Shown here in pieces: positions 56,001 to 64,000 of a stretch of 64,000 nt of DNA. The stretch comes from Fragum whitleyi (Eukaryota; Mollusca; Bivalvia; Cardiida; Cardiidae): positions 31,972,614-32,036,613 of the forward strand of contig OX411547.1 in the NCBI GenBank assembly GCA_948146395.1. The letters run 5' to 3'. The first letter of the stretch is position 1. Every line of letters starts with the position of its first letter. The notes beneath the pieces were generated by a model that did no database searches, was not told the origin of the DNA, and saw only the letters and a program-made list of their open reading frames with translations. The position numbers were made by a program, and so were the translations under genes.

Positions 56001-56943
56001 AATGTTTAAACCATGCTATAAGAATGCCTCAATAATCAGATCAAGTTCAACATAGATTACAGAAATAGTATATGGTGGAAGAAACAAATAATCCATGTAG
56101 AGAAAATAAAGGCACTAATAAGAGTTCAGGGCTTGTATTTGACCCTTAAACCAGGACTTTGACCCTCAAAAATCTTTAAATGATAATTTTTACCCCTATT
56201 TTTTTTAGGTGGTCACTTAGACTTTTTTGATACTCAGAATTGCATCTTTATAGTGTTTTAACTTATTTATATATTGAATCTAACTGTCTCCTGCATATCT
56301 TTACACATATCATATGAATTTCTCATATGAAGGGGATATTATATTATGAAAGAAAACAACCAGCACAACCCCAAAATAATTGAACTTATTATCCACTCAT
56401 CCAGACTTCACGAAATACCGCCGGTCCCACTGACATTTCTGGTTCAAAATCATGCCAGTCCGATAAGTTGTGCATGAATACAGGACCAAATGACTGGTAA
56501 AATCCAGCCACATCCACAATGTGTTGTATCGTCCAGTCTGGTGGAATTTAGTTTTGTCTGGTTAAAACTCTAAGTTTACCAGACCCACTGTCTGGTAAAA
56601 AATATGGGTATTCCGTGAAGCCTGCTCATCATATTTTGCCCCATAAAATGACAATTAAGGGCTAAATGACTACTGACATTGAAATGCTAGCACAGTTACT
56701 GCCCAGCTGATTAGTGTCTTTGTTTTCTATAATGCACCATGGTTGGTTTACAAAGTGTCATCCATTTGATTTCTATTAAGGGGAAAAAAATGTTGATATT
56801 TTTTATTTTTTGTGTTCAGTCTGGTGCTTACAATAGCAAAAATAAAACTCCAGCTGATAAAGCCCAATTTACAGTACCTCACACTGCATACTTCAAGATT
56901 TGGCATCTGGCGCACAATACTTATATCTTCTATCTCAGAGCCC
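49953..56943 (-). CDS. CFAP410: CFAP410 (C21orf2), ciliary leucine-rich-repeat protein (gene span, 5 exons seen)
   Basis: Five minus-strand exons (56,943-56,878; 55,219-54,996; 53,796-53,616; 52,892-52,802; 50,057-49,953) join with consistent phases to about 222 residues plus stop. The N-terminal part has leucine-rich repeats (EIEDISIVRQMPNLEV, LQELYIRNNKIEHL, LRILWLADNPC) and an LRR-cap-like end (YRQTVLRNLPNLQKLDN). An acidic, probably disordered middle follows, then KIREQLGLKPLP and a C-terminal helix (HVLQAVLILIKELDRDSLEI). This order matches vertebrate CFAP410 (about 256 residues), a ciliary/centrosomal partner of NEK1 whose C-terminal helix mediates oligomerisation. The exon carrying the start (about 25 residues, ending in the TG of a Trp codon) was not found upstream. 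Confidence 0.9.
50256..50317 (-). mobile_element. 3' end fragment of TTAGCTCGG family, interrupted
   Basis: AACAAGAGCACTGTC then GGTGCCTACGCTTGGCTG matches the left side of 59,581-59,912. It is cut at 50,318 by the start of the AGCTCCACTGG-family element. Confidence 0.6.
50318..51803 (-). mobile_element. Helentron-like element, AGCTCCACTGG family, copy 2
   Basis: Same ends as 44,272-45,205: ACTAGAAAGCCATGAATGGC at 50,320 and CAGTGGCCTTCAGCCAGTGG then AGCTAA to 51,802. It carries about seven cores of ~160-170 bp, several shortened (TTCCACTATATAACATATAG words from 50,440 to 51,400). The last core (AGCCACGCC) is shared with copy 1. It fills most of the last CFAP410 intron. Confidence 0.78.
51820..52345 (-). 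mobile_element. Helentron-like 3' end and cores (AGGCCTATATTGCTC type)
   Basis: AACAAGCCGCCCAAGAAGGC then CTATATTGCTC resembles a reversed 3' terminus of the kind at 33,060. Two cores with GCCACACCC...GGGCCAATCAAA and GCCACACCC...GGGACAATCAAA (52,102 and 52,231) follow. Confidence 0.45.
52587..52768 (+). mobile_element. MITE with ACAGATA..GAGGGGGT ends, copy 3
   Basis: ACAGATAAGAGGGGGTAGCT at the left is inverted as ACCCCCTCTATCTGTAGCT at the right. The central palindrome GGTACTCATTGGAAATGTCT...GGGACAATTCCAATAAGTACC is intact. It ends 34 bp from a CFAP410 exon. Confidence 0.82.
52802..52892 (-). CDS. CFAP410: CFAP410 exon (KIREQLGLKPLP)
   Basis: The acceptor CATTCAATAG is followed by 91 nt and the donor GTAGGT. 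The first base completes an Asn codon split by the intron, giving WEETNKIREQLGLKPL across the junction. A Lys/Thr/Ser/Pro-rich stretch follows. Phase agrees with both neighbours. Confidence 0.82.
53616..53796 (-). CDS. CFAP410: CFAP410 exon (acidic middle region)
   Basis: The acceptor TATTCAAAG is followed by 181 nt and the donor GTATGT. It encodes VQDEEIETAKTEGEELSLPN, an EEEEAES tract and DPITLSWEET. It is Glu-rich and low complexity, as expected for the linker after the LRR domain. The intron phase (one base in, two bases out) fits its neighbours exactly. Confidence 0.82.
53930..54023. mobile_element. MITE with GAGCCTGTG ends, right half
   Basis: CTGATCAGAGTCTTTAGCTT then GTGAAATTGTTTGAAATGTC and ATAGGCTC correspond to the right half of 24,789-25,035. 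The left part is missing or decayed. Confidence 0.55.
54108..54535 (-). mobile_element. Decayed AGCTCCACTGG-family element
   Basis: AAAACTAGAGCTGCTTGAGT at 54,107 is a reversed CTAGTTTT terminus with a small hairpin (AGCTGCTTGAGTAGCT). Three cores of ~150 bp with TTTCCACTATATAGCATATA-type words follow to 54,520. No 5' hairpin follows. Confidence 0.6.
54536..54730 (-). mobile_element. GGGGGCAT-family element, 5' part
   Basis: The hairpin ACACCCCCATCTATCGATAC then AGGGGTATA (54,697-54,725), a short GGACAGACGG patch and one core (GACCTTGACATGGTATCAAT) match the family. Confidence 0.55.
54996..55219 (-). CDS. CFAP410: CFAP410 exon (leucine-rich repeats)
   Basis: The acceptor TTCCTTTGCAG is followed by 224 nt and the donor GTAATG. 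It encodes VNDITTLQDFSECENLQELY through LWLADNPC to LPNLQKLDN. This is the most conserved part of the protein and the basis for the identification. Two LRRs and the LRR cap are complete. Confidence 0.95.
55349..55640 (-). mobile_element. tRNA-derived SINE, strongly diverged
   Basis: The order of blocks (TTTGATGCCACTTTCAACAT, CCCATACAACTTAGG, GTGGGAGACAAATGA, then AGGAGATCAAACTAATAACC) follows the SINE at 42,441, with many substitutions. It lies in the CFAP410 intron just upstream of the LRR exon. Confidence 0.6.
55668..55914 (+). mobile_element. TTAA-type MITE, complete copy
   Basis: TTAACCCTTGTCATGCTGAA at the left and TTCAGCGTGACAAGGATCAA at the right are inverted. It carries AGGAATATTCCTGCTTTGGC and a hairpin GACCAACATCAGCCTGCACA...TGTGCAGTCTGATGTTAGTC (55,720-55,762). 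The right TTAA has mutated to TCAA. Confidence 0.8.
56878..56943 (-). CDS. CFAP410: CFAP410 exon (first visible, LRR start)
   Basis: The acceptor CACTATTACAG is followed by 66 nt and the donor GTACTG. Its first base finishes a codon that would be Trp if the preceding exon ends in TG, as NCWGS in vertebrates predicts. It encodes GSEIEDISIVRQMPNLEVCS. Confidence 0.88.
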
Positions 56944-59580
56944 CTGTAATAGTGAAACAAACATTCTGAGGCATTGCATGTACATGCATACTAAAAATCA
57001 GCCATGTGTTCAGTTCACAGTCAACTTGTCCTGTGAAAAAGTCATCCTGTCAACTTGTCCTGTTAACTTTTCCTGTATAAGATTATACTTACAGGTATAA
57101 AGATGAAGAGTAAAAGATGTAGAGTAAAAAGTATATGTATTTCTTCTGTTTATAGATCCTATTTTAGTAATGGATTGCAAAAATGAATAATATGAATTCT
57201 GACTTTCCCCACATGGCAAATAGAAATATTATTCATATACATAAACTTAATTAAAATCAAAAGAAAAAAAGGAACACATAAGCAATAAGGTATCTGCACT
57301 ATAAAATAGAAATTTTCTGAACTACGGAACTCTGCTTTGCCATATCATACATGTAATTATATTGTCTGCTAATAAACCAGTATGGTTGATATGCCTAAAG
57401 CTGTGGGTTGTCTTTTATCCATGGCTATTGGAAAGAATATTGAAGGAAGAAAGGAACCATTAAATTCCTTCACAGATTATTCTTTGACAGCATTATTCAT
57501 ATGGTTTGATCAAATTTGTTTTGAAAACGAGATTGGACCATCAAAATTCAACATAATCAATCTTTTATCTAAAATTTTCGGAATTTTTGAATTTAAAAAT
57601 GGTAGTCTTTTAAAATGAACAGATTCAAGTATTTTTTTTCACATCTTTTAAAGTCCGAGTTTAAGGACGAGACTTAAGACATACTATGCATGTGTAGCAT
57701 CCAATATCAGGTGTCATCCCAGTATTGTTCGTAATTTAACTAATTTTTGTAACAGGCCACGGATAAAGGAAAACCAAGTTTTTCATATGTTATTAATAGT
57801 TCCTTATCAAATATTCAATTATTCGAAAAACAAGGAAGTCACACATAAGTTGATGGTGTCAACACAAACACAAAATGAGCAAGTTATTTTCTAGCTCCAA
57901 TTTTCTTTGTTTAGATGACATCATCACAGTTGTCTAGAGCTATTTTTAGAAAAACCCACAGAATTAGGCAAATATAGCATATTCTAACAAGTTTCTAACA
58001 AGCTGAGTTCACAGGATACCATGTGTTCGGAATAACAAAACTAGGTTAATTGTTAACAAATAATACCCTGCTTTGTACGCAAGTGTACATGCAATTCCGC
58101 TTATAATTCACAAAAACTCTGCACCGTTTTGTCATCCTGAACACAGGGCAGGTCAATACCTCTGATATTTAGAGAAAAGGTACAGTCAACTGGCCAATTG
58201 CGGATCACTAGTGAGAACTTTGTTGATTATTTTTCCAAGAAACGTGACAGAATCCCGATGTTGGTCTTAGGAGGCAGTAAAATTTGTACACTTTGAAGTG
58301 CAACATACATCTTTAGTCAATCAATCAAAACAGCTGCATCGTCCGGGAAATAGTAGTATACGTAAATTAGCCATTTCCGGATCAATTTGGCCAATAGCTG
58401 ATCACGTGATAAGATGACTCTGGGGGCTGTCTCAAAATGATTTTGACCTGTCATCACTGTCAGACCAACACGTTTTCTTCCTTTAGAAGTGATTTTTACA
58501 ATAATTTTGTCATTCCAATATTAATTGAGTAGGACAAATGAAATCATTGAGCAGACATTTATTTATTAAGCTTCTTACTACACAAATTAACAAATAATGA
58601 ACATTTTGAAAATTTAACTGTCTAAAAAATGTATAAAACCAAAGGTTTTTATATATTACATCAATCCAAACTTAAACTACGTTTTTAGACTGGTTTTTAG
58701 ACTGCATCAATTTGAATTTGTAATATTCTATTAATTGCCTTCTGTGTAACATTGTAACAAAGTGTTACATGTAATCCTATCATTTTTCATTTACAATTCC
58801 TGATTTTTCAAATCATAAAATTAACATTTGCTTCAGTAACTACCCATTTACACATGACACAATTTTGGGCTGGTTTAAATATAAAAAAAAAAAAGCACTG
58901 TACCACTATTTAAAAGTATCACTTTTTTTCAGTTATGGAAAATTGAAAATATGGACATTTTCAGTTGAAAGAGAGAAATAGATATCACTTGTACACTTGC
59001 AACTAGAATGACAGTTCTAACCACCTACCTGTTACCAGACAAAATTTTCACTTTGTAACTACAGCTTGATCAAAGCTGTCGTTACGAGACTTTAGAATAA
59101 CAACGACGACATGTATTGTTAAAAAACTTTTCTTATTCTAGGTAGAAATTAGCATGGGAAACAAAAAGTAATTTGTAACAACCAAATGATCATGTAGACT
59201 TTGTTTTCCTGGCCCATGCCAAGCATGGTTCAAAAATCCATCATATGTTTACACTTATCCTTGTGGCAAATCATTTTTTTTGTTTTGCGATATAGTGAAT
59301 CTAAACACTTATTTAGAGCAGTTCTATTGCAGAACCTTCTGGTATTGTTGACAACAATGCCTTTAACTTATTTTCATGATGTAACTGTAACTGTATCAAA
59401 TTTTGATAGAGGCTGCAGACAACTGATGGGAAGTGATGGGGCCTTAAACATACTTGATGACATAAAATCTTTAAAGAAATTGTGTGTGGCAAGCAAACCT
59501 AGGCTTCTTTTACAGTCCCGTTTTCTTTTTTTAAAAAAAGTATCTAAGTATCTTTAAAACATTAGAGTTGTAGATCGATT
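56944..59580. other. Non-coding; presumed CFAP410 5' region
   Basis: The first CFAP410 exon was searched for by its expected ending (Asn-Cys-Trp before a donor) and not found. A hairpin at 59,052-59,093 (GTAACTACAGCTTGATCAAA) matches that at 27,981-28,022. Open frames at 57,382-57,618 and 59,201-59,557 match nothing known to me. Confidence 0.4.
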
Positions 59581-59912
59581 AACAAGAGCACCGCCTACGG
59601 GTGCCTACGCTCGGCTGTCCAGTGCTGGATGGTGGGAAAAAAATCTAAGTCGAAAAAGGGGCATAATTTGCACAAAATGCATCTAGAGTTATCCTCCTTG
59701 ATAGAATAGGTTGCTCTTTTGATGGTAAACATGTGTGCCAAGTTTCAAGTGAATGCCTTCAGTAGAACCAGAGATATAACAAAATGTCAAAGTTTTCGCA
59801 CGACGACGACAACGACGACGACAACGACGACGACGACAACGACGACGACAACGACGACGACACGGAGGCTATAGCAATACCTCGGGTTTTCTCCGAAAAC
59901 AGCCGAGCTAAA
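59581..59912 (-). mobile_element. Compact complete Helentron-like element, TTAGCTCGG family
   Basis: At 332 bp this copy shows every part once. On the minus strand: 5' end TTTAGCTCGGCTGTTTTCGG then TATTGCTATAGCC; a (GTCGTCGTT)n patch (59,801-59,862); one core (TTCAAGTGAATGCCTTCAGT, reversed); inverted arm CAGCCGAGC; hairpin GGCACCCGTAGGCGGTGC; terminus TCTTGTT. Confidence 0.8.
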
Positions 59913-60219
59913 AATGATTAAATAATACCCCAAAAGCAATTACTTTTCTAACCACCATAATTTAGGCCAATTTTTCAAAATTTTCAACACTTTTTCCCCT
60001 CTGGTTTGATACATTTATATAGGTAGAAAATCTGATATCTACGGCCAGATACTTCTTGTAATCTCCGAAATAGCACCTTTTTCATTCAAGACGTAGATCT
60101 AGTTAAGGTATTTTTGGAAAAAAAACTACCAATGTTATAGCCCTTTAACATTTAGACTCAACGAACAATTTAAAACACTTTTTTTTTTACAAAAAAAGAA
60201 AGTCTTTGTGAAAGACGAA

Positions 60220-60430
60220 TACCCCAGAAAAGGCCATTTTCATGACCTCGTCACATGAGGTTGACCTTGTTATCTGGACTATTGAGATCTAACATTATAC
60301 CAACTATGAACATGGTATCTTGAATAACCTTGCAGCAATTGGCAATGTTGGGGTTTTTTGTGAAGTGTTGCAAACAGACAGATGGAAAATGGTCAAGCAA
60401 TATTATCCCGATCTTTCAATGTACTGGTAT
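60220..60430 (-). mobile_element. Decayed GGGGGCAT-family element
   Basis: It contains the family core (ATGACCTCGTCACATGAGGT then TGACCTTG, AACATGGTATCTTGAATAAC) and an AACAGACAGATGG patch. Both termini are eroded. Confidence 0.45.
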
Positions 60431-61271
60431 TTAAAAAAAAAACGGCGAGATTTGCAAAAATTCTAGGAAATTTCATCAGCTACTGCTGTCAAACAACAAA
60501 ATTGCTTAACAGATAAATAATCTAAATATAGGTCATTTCTCAATTTAATACAATGTTTTCAGAATTAATCAAAACCAGATAAGAGTTGGGATCGATAAAA
60601 TTTCTTATCATTTTTTTTCTTCAAGAACTTCAAAATATTAAATCAAAATGCATAAGTAGCTAGATTCGGCGCGGTTATCTTTACAAAATATTTGGTTTGC
60701 TTATTTTGAGACGCCCCCTATGATGCGCACAGCTGATCCGCTAATGGCGAGTAAGGGTTGGGGATTGTTTCTTTTTATTGTGCACAAAAAGGTGGATAAA
60801 ACCATGCGAAAGCATAGTGAACAAACAATTTATGCCCCCTTTTCATGATTTCATCCACTATTTGAAGTTGTACTCATTTACTCGCCTTCAATTTTGCAGA
60901 CGAATTATTTTCTTTGAAATTCCTATGACGTAATCTTTCAGTCGAACAGATGCTTGACTAGCGTTTCGTCGGTCTGAAGCACTACAACAACAATGTGAAC
61001 TGTCAAAATTTTGTTATGCTACGAAGAGATGGACGGTGTCTTGGGATAGAATATTAGTTTCTTCTTCGGCATTTGCAAGTGAAAGTAATTGAAGATGGAA
61101 ATCAAAGTGATCCGCTATTGGTCATGATCGGCTATTGGCTAGTTGACTGTATCATTCAGAAAAAAAAAGAAATTTCCTGGTAACTTTTTAAGTAAAGTAT
61201 ATGTATCTTCCATAGGCATTTGGATTCATGATTTTATAAGAACTTACATGAATCACTATAATAAATATATC
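60431..61271. other. Non-coding, no feature recognised
   Basis: A slightly more GC-rich stretch near 60,660-60,770 could be promoter-like, but no defined motif supports that. Confidence 0.3.
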
Positions 61272-61431
61272 CACAAGGTAGTGCAGTCGCCCTTTTCTAA
61301 GGGAACAGATGTTTTACATGCAATTTGGTACTCGATTTTCACGAGTAAACACGCGCTGTGACGGTAGCCAAAGATGCTTGTAAAAACATCCGTTCTCTTA
61401 AACATGGCGGCTGCACTACCTTGTGTAACCA
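61272..61431. mobile_element. Foldback MITE with CACAAGGTAGTGCAG ends
   Basis: CACAAGGTAGTGCAGTCGCC at the left is inverted as GGCGGCTGCACTACCTTGTG at the right. Inner arms AAGGGAACAGATGTTTTACA and TGTAAAAACATCCGTTCTCT pair as well. Length 160 bp, no coding. Confidence 0.75.
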
Positions 61432-62958
61432 CGAAGAACCCATAGTCACGCACATAAGGGAAATTATTCAAATAAAATTATTTTTGGAATTAAAAGAACA
61501 TATTTTATTATAATTTTATCTTTGATTACATATTGTCATCTCAGTAAAACGTGAAATTTGTCAATTGTACCTATTTTATAGAAAAGTCACTGGTGTTAAA
61601 AAAAACTACCAAAAATGACAGATCAGTAAAAAGAGAACCAATTTTCACGCACTTAGAATAAAAGTGAAAAATTTAGAGAAAAAAATTGTTTTTGGTCTCA
61701 AATACCACCTATGATTAATTAACAACAATTTTCTGACCCATTCTTCAAAAAAAGATGTTTGTAAACCCATAATGATTTCTATATTGAATTATAGATTTCC
61801 AAATATTCCAACTGACATAAAGTGGTCAGTCAATCCCTATTTTGAAAAGGGGTTCCCCATAAATTGACTTTAGCATTAACAATTTTTCCGAACTTGGAGT
61901 TTATGTTATTGTTTCTGAAATTAAAAAGATATTTGCTGATAAAATAATCCATTTTTCATAAATCTATATTATCTAAAAGACATCAAAATGTTAGAAAAGC
62001 ATCGCAGCTAGAAGGTAAGAATGTCACCCTTTTTTTTCTCAATCAATATAAGGACCCCTATATGTTTATCTACCCATATAATCCTCATATTAATGACCCA
62101 CTACATAATTCTTGTGTCATTTCAAAGCCCCAGATGACGACAAATACCAAATATAAAAAGATAACCACATTAGGTGGATAACCAAGAAAAAAGTTGACTT
62201 ATTAGGATGTAACAAATTAGGACATAAGAAAAATGAGATTAATTGACCCTATTGTTTTAAACTATGCTAAAAAATACAAGAAATTACTAATAAGTAAAAT
62301 TTCTAACATTTTTCAAATCAGAATTGGACTATTTAGATTGAAATAAGAAGATTGTTCCATTTAGTTTTGAGTTGGCTTCATAATCAACCGAATATTTATA
62401 GTGCGTGACTATTGGGTCGCGTGAAAATGGGTACCTGGAGGATATTCTTTATTAAAGATGAGTTATATTGGTAAAATCTTAATAAAGCCCGCATCCAAGT
62501 GCCTATGTGTATCTTCATCAAAAATCAATCAACCTGAGAAGTATGAGGTAATAAAAAGCCTCATTATATCAAGTAAGTATTTTTATTCCGAGGAGAAAAT
62601 CGTTTTCATTTGATGAATGGAAAAAAATCTTATCGCAGGAAGGAGGGATGCAAAGCCTCGTCCAAAGAATTTCTGCACAGCACTACGAGGATAAAGAACA
62701 AAGAAAGTCCTTATTGATATCTTATCTCACCAGCAATTTAATTTTCTAACACTTTCAAGATCTGGTGCTCTTGTGCGAGCAAGGACTAAGGGACCTGTTA
62801 GCGATCTTAGAGTTTCCATTTTCGCCGGAAGTTTACGACTCCAACTTTTTATTAAGCAAAAGTACTTAACCCGACCAATGTAATATTTTCATAATTTCTT
62901 CATTCTTCTTCTTTGTATCTATTATTTTTGATGAATATTCTCTCTCTTTCAACCTTTT
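61432..62958. other. Non-coding, no feature recognised
   Basis: AT-rich sequence without recognisable repeats or coding blocks. Confidence 0.4.
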
Positions 62959-64000
62959 AGGCTCACCTGAGCACGAAGTGCTCAATGGAGCTATTGTGAT
63001 CTATCAATTTTCGGCGTCCGTCTGTCCATCACGGCGTCAACAATTATTTTAAACAATATCCCCCCTAAACTTCTGAGTCAAAATCAACCAAACTTGGCAG
63101 AAATAATTCTTGCGTGGTCGGTCCCTTGCTAAAATGGAAAGGATCCGTGCCATATCACGGGAAAAGGGGTCTTAATGACAAGTTCCAATCGTCATGAAAC
63201 TTTGACAGAATGTTTTTTAGGTCAAGAGGATGAACTCTATTAAAAATGGTAAGAATCCGTGCCATATCACTGGAAAAGGGGCCTTAATGACAAATTTCTT
63301 GTTTACGCTTTAGTGGTCACAAATATGGTCCAATCTTCATGAAACTTGGTCAGAATGTTTGCCAGGTCACAAGGATGAATCCTATGGAAAATGGGAAGGA
63401 TTTGTGCTTTATCATGGGAAAAGGGGCATTAATGACAACTTTCTTGTTTACACTCTAGATAGTGGCCACAAATATGGTCCAATCTTCATGAAACTTGATC
63501 AGAATGTTTGTCAGGTCTCAAGGATGAACCCTGTTGAAAATGGAAAGGATTCTTGCCGTATCACGAAAAAAGGCCTTGATGAAATTTTTTTTTATTTCAC
63601 TCTATAAGCCACAAATATGGTCCAATCATCATGAAACTTAGTCAGAATGTTTGTTGGGTCATGAGGATGACCTCTTTTCAAAATGGGAAGGATCCGTGCC
63701 ATATCACGGGAAAAGGGGCCTTAATGACAATTTTCTTGTAAGAGCTCCAGACGCCACAAATATGATCCAAATCTTCAAGAAACTTGGTCAAAATGTTTGC
63801 CAGGTCACAAGAATGAACTCTGTTGGAAATGGGAAGGATTCATGCTACATCACAGGAAAAGGAGTCTTAATGATAATTTACTTAAAATAACTCTTATGGC
63901 CAAAAAATGGCCCAAACTTTGTGAAACTTGGTTTTATGTAGAAATTATCTGCTTTGTGGCATCTGCCTTTTTAATCGATGTGATGTCCCAGTGATCAAAG
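62959..64000 (+). mobile_element. Helentron-like element, AGCTCAC family, runs off window
   Basis: The 5' hairpin GGCTCACCTGAGCACGAAGT then GCTCAATGGAGCT (62,960-62,992), a short GTCCGTCTGTCC patch (63,018) and about six cores of ~145 bp (CAGAATGTTT at 63,206, 63,351, 63,500 and 63,643; degenerate at 63,789). The end is outside the window. Confidence 0.75.

Noticed and set aside
57382..57618. 78-residue open frame
   Set aside because: Starts with ATG but shows no known motif and has typical AT-rich chance composition.
59201..59557. 118-residue open frame upstream of CFAP410
   Set aside because: No family resemblance, AT-rich composition and no splice or promoter support.
61256..61471. 71-residue minus-strand open frame
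   Set aside because: It spans the foldback MITE at 61,272-61,431 and is explained by its inverted arms.

Overview
The window is animal nuclear DNA, AT-rich, with interrupted genes, no operons, GT/AG introns and very dense non-autonomous transposable elements. The repeat types point to a bivalve mollusc: tRNA-derived SINEs whose tail reads roughly GTTGAAAGCGGCGTAAAAC, and pearl/Helentron-type elements built from a terminal hairpin, a GTCC/GTCT microsatellite and ~145-170 bp tandem cores. The species cannot be named from sequence alone.

Two conserved protein genes can be assembled exon by exon with matching intron phases. RNF32 (RING finger - IQ - RING finger) lies on the + strand from 20,551 to 37,571. 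Eight exons are visible and only the first few codons are missing. CFAP410/C21orf2 (a leucine-rich-repeat ciliary protein) lies on the - strand from 56,943 down to 49,953. Five exons are visible and the first is not found. The genes converge tail to tail, with 12.4 kb of repeats between their stop codons. No other host gene could be supported.

Layout: 1-1,581 tandem-core element interrupted by a DNA transposon with a 6-bp target duplication; 1,582-9,226 non-coding DNA with hairpin MITEs and a SINE; 9,227-10,180 a CT tract of about 1 kb; 10,181-20,164 non-coding DNA with a 0.95-kb Helentron-like element, tRNA-like SINE heads and a GA tract; 20,165-37,571 RNF32, whose introns hold many MITEs and a multi-layer nest in the last, 8.9-kb intron; 37,541-38,635 a SINE/MITE nest tandemly amplified together with the RNF32 stop region; 39,065-49,950 Helentron-like elements, a Tigger-type transposase remnant, SINEs and MITEs; 49,953-56,943 CFAP410 with element-filled introns; 56,944-64,000 non-coding DNA with a compact 332-bp Helentron-like element and the start of another at the right edge.

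The strongest novelty signal is the repeat ecology. At least five terminal families of hairpin-plus-microsatellite elements share one design: a 5' end starting TTAG or TTATG with a GC-rich hairpin; the same arm inverted just inside the 3' end; then a second hairpin and an ending of CTTGTT or CTAGTTT. Several sit in one another or in MITEs, and related copies serve as natural empty sites showing insertion at TT. This fits Helentron-associated elements (HINEs); that assignment is an inference from structure.
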